Shown: piece after piece, positions 47,754-56,651 of the stretch
Layout: the number at the start of each line of letters is the position of its first letter
How positions within the stretch are numbered: the stretch's first letter is position 1
Assembly: GCF_002902625.1 (NCBI RefSeq)
Contig: NZ_PPRG01000009.1
Coordinates: forward strand, 1 to 56,917
Origin: Staphylococcus devriesei
GTDB lineage: Bacteria > Bacillota > Bacilli > Staphylococcales > Staphylococcaceae
Direction of reading: 5' to 3'
DNA length: 56,917 bases
Position numbers and translations under genes: made by a program
Notes under the pieces: model-generated
Seen by the model: the letters and a program-made list of their open reading frames with translations, nothing else
Told to the model about the DNA's origin: nothing
The model's database searches: none

Positions 47754-49579
47754 CTATTTCTGAAGTTTGAATGGTACTGTGGCTAGAATAACATTTTTTT
47801 GATAAAACAATGCATTTTTAAGCGTATGCTTGTTTGGTTGTGTAAAAAGTTGTGCCAAGATTTTTTAGTAATAAACTGTGGTACTACGACTGTAATCACA
47901 TAGTTTTTATCATTGGCTTTTTTATTTATTTTGTCAATGAATCGTGAAATTGGACGTATCACACTGCGATATTCTGAATGTAGTATAACTAGACGAACGT
48001 CTGGGAAATGACGTTCCCATTTTTCCGCAAAACATTTATCCGCTTCATCTCCAAACGACACATGTACAGCAATGACATCATCAGCAATCATTTGTGCATA
48101 ATATACTGATTTATCAATTGAAGATGTAATAGTACTTACTGGCACAATAGCTAAGTTTTTATCGACCGTTGGTATATCTTGCACCATAGCAGTCGATCTA
48201 AGTTGTGAAGCAATATCTTTATAGTGACATTTGATACGTAAAAACACATACACAACAAAAGGTAAAAAGATTAAGATTGGCCACACTTGACTAAATTTAG
48301 TAATTAAAAAAATCATGAAAACGATAAAAGTAATGGTACCACCAATTGCATTGGCAATAAGTTTTGTGGCCCAGCCTTTTTCACGCCCTTTAATCCATTT
48401 AATAACCATGCCATATTGCGCTAAAGTAAATGGAATAAATACCCCTACCGCATATAACGGAATTAAGTTTTCAGTTTTACCTTTAAACACAATAATTAAT
48501 AAGATGGCACATGCACCTAACGTAATAATCGAATTAGAATAACCTAATCGGTCACCACGCACACTGAACATATGTGGCATATATTTATCTTTTGCCATAC
48601 TTGCAGCTAACATTGGAAAAGCAGTAAATCCTGTATTAGCAGCAAGTACAAGAATCATAACAGTAGTAACCTGTACAAAATAATATCCCACATTATGACC
48701 TAAAATATTCATAGCCAATTGTGACAATACTGTCGTTTCAGTTTCTGGCATAATACCGTACCAATAAGCTAAACCTACGATACCTACTAGTAAGAAAGCT
48801 AAGATGCTTCCCATAGCTATTAAAGTTTTGACCGCATTTTTAGGCCCAGGATCTTTAAAGTTCGTTACGGCATTTGAAATGGCCTCTACCCCTGTTAAAG
48901 ATGAGGCACCTGATGAAAATGCTTTTAATAATAAAAATAGTGTTACGCCTGGCACAGCTGTACCTACTGTAGCATGCATATGTGGCGTAGCTTATCCGGT
49001 AGCCACTTTCCAGACGCCAACAAGAATCATAATAATTAACCCGATAATAAATAAATATACTGGATATGACAATACGGTTGCTGACTCAGTCAATCCACGT
49101 AAATTCATAATTAGAATAAACAATACTAATAAACACGCAATAAGTACTTTGTGATTATATAATGAAGGGAACGCAGCTACGAATGCATCAGCACCTGATG
49201 AAATACTCACCGCTACCGTTAAAATATAATCAACTAATAAAGAACCACCTGCAAGTAAACCCCATTTTTCGCCAATGTTTGTCTTCGATACCACGTATGC
49301 ACCGCCACTTCTAGGATAGGCATAAATAATTTGACGATACGATAAAATTAACGCAGCCAATAAAATTAATACGGCACAAGCAATTGGCAATGTATACCAA
49401 GAAGCTACAGCCCCAACTACCGCTAAAGTAATTAAAATTTGCTCAGGACCATACGCCACGGAAGACAACGCATCAGAAGATAAGATTGCTAAAGCCTTAA
49501 AGTTACTGATTTTTTCATTTTTTAAATCACGATTACGTTTAGGCTTACCAATCAACAGTCTTTTAAATTGAGTAAACAT
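47754..49579 (-). pseudogene. kimA: KimA-type K+:H+ symporter (APC superfamily), two lesions
   Basis: The restored frame of about 608 codons matches B. subtilis KimA (YdaO) along its length: LSSDALSSVAYGPEQILI at the start, SYRQIIYAYPRSGGAYVVSK, LLLKAFSSGASSLTGVEAIS and the C-terminal FITKKSWHNFLHNQTSIRL. TAA at 48992-48994 replaces an expected Gln codon in WKVATG-Q-ATPHMH. Independently, one base is missing in the run at 47815-47819; the extra base would restore KNALFYQKNVILATVPFKLQ at the end. KimA is a high-affinity K+ importer shut by cyclic di-AMP. AGAGGTAAGG precedes ATG 49579. Two separate lesions make sequencing error unlikely. Confidence 0.9.
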
Positions 49580-49862
49580 AATAACCCTTACCTCTTTTAT
49601 ATTCAGTTTTAATGGATAAAATATACTCCCATTATCGAAAAATGTATAGCTATTACATTTAAATTTAATATATCTTTTTACCTTTAAAGTGTAAATTTAT
49701 CATTATATTTTTAATAATTTTACTAAATATATGTTTTGTTAATACATCGTTTGCAATGAATAAATAAATATCCTTACGCTTTCTAAAAAATATTGCTATA
49801 CTATTCACGATATTATATTAAATGGACCACGATATGAAAATGGATATAGAGGATACAACTTA

Positions 49863-51356
49863 ATGAAAAAGAATTTAACTATTAGCGGTACAATATTAGT
49901 CATTATTATATTTGTCACTTCAATTGTTATTAAACTTACACCAAATTATTCGATGTTTAGTCCAGCATCTCAAAATTATATTGACCATATGATTAAGAAT
50001 GAAATGCACGATGGCCATATACCTGGTTTATCTGTATTAATTGTGAAACACAATAAAGTTATTCTTGATAAAGGGTATGGTTATGCGAATATTAAAAAGA
50101 AAATTAAAGTTTCACCGAAAACACGTTTTGAGATTGCTTCAAATACTAAAGCTTTTACCGGTTATGTCATTATGCAATTAGTTAAAGATGGGAAAATCCA
50201 ATTAAACGAGAAAGTAAGCCATTATATTCCTGGATTTTATATGACGTATAACGGGCATAAACAAGGTATCACTGTAGATCAACTTGTCGCTCAAACAAGT
50301 GGTATTCCCGCGGATATTACTGATAATGATAAGATTACTCAATCAAATAATAGCTTAGAAGGTATTGTAAATAGTGTTAAAGGTCGCCATCTGAATGCTA
50401 AACCTGGTAAGAACTTCGAGTACTCGAACATGAACTATGATATTCTCGGTCTCATTGTGCAAGAAGTATCTCATGAATCATATGCTTCTTACATTAAGGA
50501 TCATATTTTCAAACCTTTAAATATGAAACACGTAACTACAAAAGAAAGTAATAATAAAATAGCTAAAGATGCGCAAGGTTATGATATTCAAGGAACTAAA
50601 GCATATGTGAGCCGTCCCGAATTTAATGTTGGCGATACCTCTTCTGCTTATATGATGGCAGGCACCAAAGATTTAGAGTCTTGGATTCGATTCCAGTTGA
50701 ATCCACCTAGCTATCTAAATACGATGGTTGAAGCCACCCACCAAGCTAAAGTGAAAACAGAAAGTGGAAAGAATGCCACGGAATATGCGACTGGTTGGTT
50801 TATCGACCATAGTACTGGTGAGAAACTCGTTTACCATCCCGGTACTCTGGAAAATTATTCATCATATATTATTCTAAATCCTAAAAAAGATTACGGTATT
50901 GTCGTTTTAGCTAATGCCTATTCTAAGAATGTGTTCCAACTGGCACATAATTTAAATATACAAATGAGTAATGGGAAACACGTTACTACCATGCAACATC
51001 TTATCAATCAGTGGCAACCATATATTGTAGCCTTAACGATTATTATTTGGATATTAATTATAAGCGTTTTACGTCTTGTTTATCGCTATACTGCACGTAT
51101 AGCGCAACTTCAATTTACTTTGACATCTCCTAACGTAAAATTAAATATAGTCATGTTAAGCATCGCCTTTATACTTATTTTAGGTTTACTTCATTTATTA
51201 CCATCACTTATTCTTTCGGGCTCTGATTGGTATTTTATGATGTCTTGGTTGCCAGTATCGGCGAAAGTTGCTTTATTAAGTTTAATCATTTTCCTTATGA
51301 GTTGTTTTGCTTTTCTTTTCCTAAAATTAAGCACAGCTAACATTAAAACAAAATAA
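49863..51356 (+). CDS. Membrane-bound beta-lactamase-fold serine hydrolase (FmtA/PBP4*-like)
   Basis: A 497-residue protein: N-terminal membrane anchor (about 5-24), then a class C beta-lactamase/PBP-fold domain (about 35-375), then three membrane segments (about 388-490). Active-site motifs are SNTK (Ser93, Lys96), YSN (Tyr187) and HPG near residue 330 in place of KTG. The fold includes esterases and D-Ala-modifying enzymes such as FmtA; resistance activity is not implied. AGAGGA precedes the ATG. It lies 75 bases before the yidC paralogue in the same direction. Confidence 0.85.
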   Translation: MKKNLTISGTILVIIIFVTSIVIKLTPNYSMFSPASQNYIDHMIKNEMHDGHIPGLSVLIVKHNKVILDKGYGYANIKKKIKVSPKTRFEIASNTKAFTGYVIMQLVKDGKIQLNEKVSHYIPGFYMTYNGHKQGITVDQLVAQTSGIPADITDNDKITQSNNSLEGIVNSVKGRHLNAKPGKNFEYSNMNYDILGLIVQEVSHESYASYIKDHIFKPLNMKHVTTKESNNKIAKDAQGYDIQGTKAYVSRPEFNVGDTSSAYMMAGTKDLESWIRFQLNPPSYLNTMVEATHQAKVKTESGKNATEYATGWFIDHSTGEKLVYHPGTLENYSSYIILNPKKDYGIVVLANAYSKNVFQLAHNLNIQMSNGKHVTTMQHLINQWQPYIVALTIIIWILIISVLRLVYRYTARIAQLQFTLTSPNVKLNIVMLSIAFILILGLLHLLPSLILSGSDWYFMMSWLPVSAKVALLSLIIFLMSCFAFLFLKLSTANIKTK

Positions 51357-51430
51357 TTTACATTTATATGTTAATCTATATGTATTAAAGACTAAGATTA
51401 TTAAAGACCTCAGTATATAGGAGTTTATAT

Positions 51431-52315
51431 ATGAAACATAAAAACCCCCTCTTCTTATTAGGAGTAGTCACATTATTAGCGGGTTGTGATTACTCTCATG
51501 CAGAAGATCAACATGGTGTCTTTTATTCAGTATTTGTAAAACCGATGGATACATTGCTTCATTTTCTCGGAAGCATGTTTAACGAGAATTATGGCTTAGC
51601 GATTATTGTCATCGTATTTGTTATCCGCTTAGTGTTGATGCCTTTAATGTTTATTCAGGTGAAGAATATTCACGTGATGCGTGGGAAAACTAAGGTCGTT
51701 AAACCTGAAATTGATAAGATTCAGGATAAAATTAAGCATGCGACATCACAAGAGGAAAAAAGTGCAGCAAATAAATTATTAATGAAGAAGTATAATGACT
51801 ATGGTATTAACCCATTCAAAAGCTTAGTCGGTACATTGCCTATTCTAATTCAAATTCCAATCTTATTAGGTTTATATGCGTGTATTAAGTATCCGACAAG
51901 CGGTGGCATTAAGGAACATCCACATTTTTTATGGTTTAACTTAATGCATAATGACATTATAATGACTTGCCTTGCCGCATTACTTTATTTTATCCAACCC
52001 TTAGTCAACTCGATTCATTACCCTAAAAATGAACGTCGCTCATACTATGTGATGATGATTTTATCACCTTTATTTATTATTTATGCATCATTACAATCCG
52101 CTTCAGCGCTAAGTTTATATTGGGCTATCAGTGCTACATTTTTAATTATTCAAATGCATTTCGCCCACAGTCATTATGCTAAAGTTGGAAAATTAGCAGG
52201 CGACAAATTGAAACAACGTATTGAACAACAACGTCGCGAGCGCTTAAACGCACAAACCACTCAATCAAAAACTGACGTAACAAATACCACTAATGAGCAA
52301 CCACCACAAATTTAA
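51431..52315 (+). CDS. yidC: YidC/Oxa1-family membrane insertase, probable second paralogue
   Basis: A 294-residue lipoprotein with signal ending LLAGC (Cys19) and five membrane segments. The conserved groove arginine is in GLAIIVIVFVIRLVLMPLM, followed by the cytoplasmic helical hairpin (KPEIDKIQDKIKHATSQEEK) and GTLPILIQIPILLGLY. It inserts proteins into the membrane with or without SecYEG. The sequence clearly differs from the main staphylococcal YidC as I recall it, and the tail is Q/N/T-rich rather than lysine-rich, so I take it as a paralogue (YidC2). TAGGAG precedes the ATG. Confidence 0.87.
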   Translation: MKHKNPLFLLGVVTLLAGCDYSHAEDQHGVFYSVFVKPMDTLLHFLGSMFNENYGLAIIVIVFVIRLVLMPLMFIQVKNIHVMRGKTKVVKPEIDKIQDKIKHATSQEEKSAANKLLMKKYNDYGINPFKSLVGTLPILIQIPILLGLYACIKYPTSGGIKEHPHFLWFNLMHNDIIMTCLAALLYFIQPLVNSIHYPKNERRSYYVMMILSPLFIIYASLQSASALSLYWAISATFLIIQMHFAHSHYAKVGKLAGDKLKQRIEQQRRERLNAQTTQSKTDVTNTTNEQPPQI

Positions 52316-52329
52316 TACACATAAGAAAA

Positions 52330-52364
52330 GGTTGGGAAACCGATAAATGGTATCCCAACTTTTT
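52330..52364. terminator. Bidirectional terminator; short hairpin repeat
   Basis: GGTTGGGAAACC/GGTATCCCAAC stem with loop GATAAAT and TTTTT, between convergent genes. Related, degraded copies occur at 23424-23450 and 33845-33875. Confidence 0.8.
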
Positions 52365-52392
52365 CTAATATCTAATATAATATTTTAATCAT

Positions 52393-53244
52393 TTATTTTA
52401 ACGGATGCATACCGTCTTTCCATGAATTATAAATTAATTTACCGCCTTGTGCTTTGAACTTATCATTCGTAATACCACGTTCAAAATCTTGAGCTGGTGT
52501 AATATTCACGTTAGGTTTTACACCTACTTCTTGTGCATACCATTCTGCGAAATCGGAACCTTTAACAGGCTCATCATCTGCTATATTATAAATACCATTT
52601 TCAAAATTCATTGCTTGAATAGAAACTTCTACCGCATCATCTAAATGGATAAATGATGTTACGCCATCAGATAATGTAACGTCGCCATCTTTAAATTGGT
52701 TATAAATCATGCCGTCTTTACCATACCAAGTGCCTGGGCCGTATAACCAACCGAAACGCAAGATAACATATTGATCCATACGTGCCGTTTCTTTTTCAAG
52801 ACCTACTACACCATCTACTGTAATCTTTCTATCTCCTTCAGAATTATAATCTAGAGGTGTTTCCTCAGTTGCTAATCCTTGGCCAGGTTCATACATGAAG
52901 CCAATACTTTGCGCTATAACTTTCTTCACATCATATTTTAAAGCAGCATCTGTTAAGTTTTTACCACCTTCAACACGAACTTTTGTGTTTGCCGCCATAT
53001 CAACATTCTTCAAATCAGTAATTTGATTAATAATAATTTCTGGACGGAAATCTCCAATAGCTGCGTCGATTGTATCTGCTTTTAGAATATCGCCAATATA
53101 CGCTTTCGCATTGAGACCTTCTAACTTTTCTTTACCTCTCTCTGAAGTCGTAAATCCAGCAACCTCGTGTCCTTCTTCAATAAGACGTTGTGTCAAACGT
53201 GTTCCAATTAAACCTGTTGCACCAGTAATAAATATTTTAGCCAT
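52393..53244 (-). CDS. NAD(P)-dependent epimerase/dehydratase-like protein (extended SDR)
   Basis: A 283-residue extended short-chain dehydrogenase. The Rossmann motif is IFITGATGLIGTRLTQRL. The usual YxxxK catalytic pair is not clear; the matching region reads VDGVVGLEKETARM, where a Tyr would be expected. This may mean a binding or altered role. The substrate is unknown. AAAGGTGA precedes the ATG. The YagU-type gene lies 56 bases upstream in the same direction. Confidence 0.82.
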   Translation of the reverse strand: MAKIFITGATGLIGTRLTQRLIEEGHEVAGFTTSERGKEKLEGLNAKAYIGDILKADTIDAAIGDFRPEIIINQITDLKNVDMAANTKVRVEGGKNLTDAALKYDVKKVIAQSIGFMYEPGQGLATEETPLDYNSEGDRKITVDGVVGLEKETARMDQYVILRFGWLYGPGTWYGKDGMIYNQFKDGDVTLSDGVTSFIHLDDAVEVSIQAMNFENGIYNIADDEPVKGSDFAEWYAQEVGVKPNVNITPAQDFERGITNDKFKAQGGKLIYNSWKDGMHPLK

Positions 53245-53300
53245 AGTTAATACTCACCTTTCTATCTCTCTTTTTTTGAAAATGAATATATCAATTAAAC

Positions 53301-53774
53301 TTATTTTCTAGCATCCCTAACTAAATCAATGGTATTCATCCATACAATATGACCGAACAACTCAGACATACGCTCTTCAGTTGGTAAATCTTTCACAGGA
53401 GGCGTAAGTTTAAGTTTCGGTAGTATATACTCATGAAATGCAATATGGATGGCTATACCAAATAACGAACCATGTAACGCAGTAACTTTTGGATATTTTT
53501 CAGCTAATAAAGCATATGCCATAGCGTTCGCTATTGAAAATCCATAGTGCACACCCATTACTGTAACTGGAATATCATGACCATTATAGTGGTACGTCGC
53601 ATCCTTAATATTGCTAGGAAGACCTAGTTGTTTGAGTAACCTCATCGGTGGAGGCTCTTCATCGCGTTTTGGGGTTCTCGGTGGTACAAGGGCTTCCCAC
53701 CCCATCTTCACGGCACCACTTAATAATCCACCGACGAGACCAGTCGCAATTATTCTTTTAGTTGAATGATTCAT
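53301..53774 (-). CDS. YagU-family (DUF1440) membrane protein
   Basis: A 157-residue protein with several hydrophobic segments (IIATGLVGGLLSGAVKMGWEALVPPR at the start is typical of YagU/DUF1440). E. coli YagU affects acid resistance; the function here is unknown. AAGGAG precedes the ATG. It is upstream of and co-directional with the epimerase-like gene. Confidence 0.78.
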   Translation of the reverse strand: MNHSTKRIIATGLVGGLLSGAVKMGWEALVPPRTPKRDEEPPPMRLLKQLGLPSNIKDATYHYNGHDIPVTVMGVHYGFSIANAMAYALLAEKYPKVTALHGSLFGIAIHIAFHEYILPKLKLTPPVKDLPTEERMSELFGHIVWMNTIDLVRDARK

Positions 53775-53931
53775 AGTCTAACAACTCCTTAATTTCACTT
53801 AATGATGTTCTACCCGATTTCATTAATCTTAAAATTCAGTTGTACCAAAAATTAAGTGTTGAGTGGATTATCTTACCACTTTTCAATTTGGCATTAAACG
53901 TAGACGCTCACTGTTGTTAAAATAAATAAAA

Positions 53932-53973
53932 ACCCTTCAAAGTATTGTTAAACGAGTATCTACTTTGAAGGGT
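53932..53973 (-). terminator. Terminator after panE
   Basis: A perfect 13-bp stem ACCCTTCAAAGTA/TACTTTGAAGGGT and a T-rich minus-strand tail. Confidence 0.88.
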
Positions 53974-54002
53974 CGATTGAATATTGAAACATCGATATTT
54001 AA

Positions 54003-54935
54003 TTATTGCGCTTGACGTTGCTCTTCTTTAGCGTGAATCATATTAGCTACGAATTGATTCACTGGAGCTAATATGTCATGTTCAAGTCCTAATTTAGCTA
54101 CTGCACCATTAATATAGTCAATTTCTGTTAAACGGTTATTGTTAATTAAATCTTGATACATAGATGGGAAATGAGGTCCTACTTTATCATTTAAATCAAT
54201 GAGATAATGGTAAACTTCATCCGCATTTAGATGGACTCCATCAATGGTTGCTACTTGAACGATTTCGTTGGTAAGCTTATACACTAACTTTCTCGCATAT
54301 TCACTTTCATTAAGGTTTGATAAACGACATTCTAAGATTGTACATAGCGCATTTGCCGTACCGTTAACGCAAATCTTTTTCCAAATAGATTGCTGTAAAT
54401 TATCGCTTTTTAAAGGTTTAAGATCTGCTTTTTCTAATAATTCATATACTGTATCAACATTGGCTTGTCCTTCTGGCACAAGTGCACCAATTTCAACTGG
54501 GCCACTACCCATTAAATGTGTTTGTCCTGGTGACTCTAAACCAGCTGTCCATGTAGTTACACCACGTACAATTCGAGCTTCATCTACCACATTTGCGATA
54601 TAACGTTCATGTTTTAATCCATTCATTGTACATACCATAATCGTATTTTCGTGAATATGATGTTTAATATGACCTAACATATCTTGTAATTGCATTGCTT
54701 TCGTAAATAAAAAGACCACATCAAATTGAGCATCTTGAGGGATTTCAGTGTCTTGATACATTGGAATGTTCAGATGATGTTGCTCCCCATTAATATCAAT
54801 ATGTAATCCATCCTTTTTTACGGCCGTAGTTTGTGGTTCCCATCCGTCTATTAATGTCACATCATAACCTTGACGATATAACATGGCTCCAAAACCACTT
54901 CCTAAGGCGCCTGAACCGGCGATAGCTATTTTCAT
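54003..54935 (-). CDS. panE: 2-dehydropantoate 2-reductase (ketopantoate reductase)
   Basis: A 310-residue PanE/ApbA-family enzyme. It has the NADPH-binding motif IAGSGALGSGFGAML at the start, the catalytic Lys in LFTKAMQLQDML, and the C-terminal domain with WKKICVNGTANALCTI and HFPSMYQDLINNNRLTEIDYINGAV. It reduces ketopantoate to pantoate in pantothenate/CoA synthesis. ATG 54935 is chosen because AAAGGAG lies before it; a start seven codons earlier is less likely. No other pan gene is near. Confidence 0.9.
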   Translation of the reverse strand: MKIAIAGSGALGSGFGAMLYRQGYDVTLIDGWEPQTTAVKKDGLHIDINGEQHHLNIPMYQDTEIPQDAQFDVVFLFTKAMQLQDMLGHIKHHIHENTIMVCTMNGLKHERYIANVVDEARIVRGVTTWTAGLESPGQTHLMGSGPVEIGALVPEGQANVDTVYELLEKADLKPLKSDNLQQSIWKKICVNGTANALCTILECRLSNLNESEYARKLVYKLTNEIVQVATIDGVHLNADEVYHYLIDLNDKVGPHFPSMYQDLINNNRLTEIDYINGAVAKLGLEHDILAPVNQFVANMIHAKEEQRQAQ

Positions 54936-55050
54936 AAGGCATGACTCCTTTATCAAATGTTGTTTTTAAAATACTACTTTACTCAATAACCGTCAATATC
55001 ATAGACACAATATTCTTAATTTTAAGATAATTATATAACTCAAAAATTGA

Positions 55051-55185
55051 AGCGAGATAGAAAAAGTAATTAGGACAGAAATCTAATGTAATTCCAAAGA
55101 TTTCGTCGCCCCACCCCTGCAAGGTTAACTAGAAATGAAGAAAGTGAGGTTCGAACGCACCTTCAGTTCAGACCACTGCTGCCAA
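55051..55185 (+). repeat. Two-hairpin intergenic repeat, copy D
   Basis: Same orientation as copy A and the most diverged: TAGGACAGAAATCTAATGTAA, then TTTCGTCGCCCCACCCCTGC and CTAGAAATGAAGAAAGTGAG. It lies in the 54936-55250 gap, where I see no gene. Confidence 0.75.
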
Positions 55186-55190
55186 CACTA

Positions 55191-55228
55191 AAGGCTGAGA
55201 CATTAATACAAAAATGTCTCAGCCTTAT
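55191..55228 (-). terminator. Terminator after the MFS gene
   Basis: A perfect 13-bp stem AAGGCTGAGACAT/ATGTCTCAGCCTT, downstream of the minus-strand MFS gene. The minus-strand T-tract is weak. Confidence 0.7.
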
Positions 55229-55250
55229 TCCAAATAACTTTTTAAACTAC

Positions 55251-56651
55251 TTAGTTATTTTGTAACTTTTTCGGAACTAAGAAGTAAATAACTATCAATG
55301 CAGCTAAGGCGATACCGGCATTAAATAATACACCAGCTGCGCCACCTAATTGTAAATTCAATAATGAAGCACAGAAGCCATAAATCGTACTAGACATTAC
55401 AACACCAAAAGCATTACCTAATGATGATGCCATTTTATATAAGCCTGAAGCTACACCGACTTTATCGTCAGGCGCTTCTGCAACAGCTGTATCTGTTGAA
55501 GGTGTTGCATACATACCTAAACCGATACCAAATAGTAAATAGCCGATGATGCTTGAAACAATGTAAGCTATATTTGGTAAGAATGTTAATGATAGCAATA
55601 ACAATCCTACAAACGTGAAACCACTCCCCATTAATAGTGGTTTCTTAGCGCCTAATTGTTGTAATAACTTTTCACCTGCACGGATCATTACAAGAACGGC
55701 AATAAGATACGTAATTGAAATTAAGCCCGCTTGCAATGAACTAAATCCTAGTTGACTTTGGTAATACGTATTAACAACGATTAACGTACCACCAGCCACA
55801 CCGTTTAACATAAAGTTTGAAAGCGTAGCGCCACTATATCCTTTATTTTTGAAAATATGAAAATCAACTAAAGGATTTTTAGCTTTCATCTCACGGATAA
55901 TAAATAATATTCCCGCAATGATAAACACAGCGCCTAAAGATAAAATGAATGGTGAAAATAAGCCACGATCAGCAGCTTGTGTAACCATTACATTGACACT
56001 TAATAAAGTGATAACAAGTAAGATTAAACCACTTACATCGAACTTAGATTGATTATCTTTTTCATTTTTGCTAGGTTCTATTTTCGTTTCTGGCGTATGT
56101 TTAATTAAGAAAAAGGCGATAATTGAAAGCACAATAGATACAATAAAAATCCATTGCCAACCTATTGTTGAGGCCATAAATCCACCAAATAATGAACAAA
56201 TACCACTACCACCCCAAGAACCAATTGACCAGAAACTTAAAGCACGTTGTCTGTCAGTTCCCTTGTAATATTCATTAATAATCGCAAGTGTTGACGGCAT
56301 AATAAATGCGCCAGAAAAACCTTGTAACGCACGACCAAGTATTAATAACCAGGCATAAGGTGCGATAATCAATAATAATGAACCGATAATACTTAATGCT
56401 AAACCTACGTGTGTCATTTTCACGCGACCAAATTTATCAGCAATATCCCCAGCTCCAACAATAAATAAGCCTGAGATTAATGCTGTTAAACTGACCGCGA
56501 TATTAATTGTTCCCAAATTAGTGCTAAAAGATGATTGTAATGTCGGAACAATATTAACTAATGATTGGGCAAACAACCAAAATGTAAGTACTCCTATAAT
56601 AATACCTACAAGTAATTTATTATCTCCCCTAAATTGTTTTGAAGATTCCAT
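55251..56651 (-). CDS. MFS transporter, DHA2/QacA-like
   Basis: A 466-residue major facilitator with about 14 membrane segments. DKFGRVKMTHVGLALSIIGSLLL in loop 2-3 and FSGAFIMPSTLAIINEYY are typical of the QacA/EmrB (DHA2) group. Such carriers export drugs, dyes or metabolites for H+. GTAGGAGGAG precedes the ATG. The substrate is unknown. The remaining 266 bases to the window end (56652-56917) contain only AT-rich upstream sequence, with no gene seen. Confidence 0.85.
   Translation of the reverse strand: MESSKQFRGDNKLLVGIIIGVLTFWLFAQSLVNIVPTLQSSFSTNLGTINIAVSLTALISGLFIVGAGDIADKFGRVKMTHVGLALSIIGSLLLIIAPYAWLLILGRALQGFSGAFIMPSTLAIINEYYKGTDRQRALSFWSIGSWGGSGICSLFGGFMASTIGWQWIFIVSIVLSIIAFFLIKHTPETKIEPSKNEKDNQSKFDVSGLILLVITLLSVNVMVTQAADRGLFSPFILSLGAVFIIAGILFIIREMKAKNPLVDFHIFKNKGYSGATLSNFMLNGVAGGTLIVVNTYYQSQLGFSSLQAGLISITYLIAVLVMIRAGEKLLQQLGAKKPLLMGSGFTFVGLLLLSLTFLPNIAYIVSSIIGYLLFGIGLGMYATPSTDTAVAEAPDDKVGVASGLYKMASSLGNAFGVVMSSTIYGFCASLLNLQLGGAAGVLFNAGIALAALIVIYFLVPKKLQNN

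Noticed and set aside
13319..49579. Programmed stop-codon readthrough or recoding at the internal stops
   Set aside because: The genes are unrelated, the stops are both TAA and TGA, and no shared downstream structure or selenocysteine context is visible. Decay explains them better.
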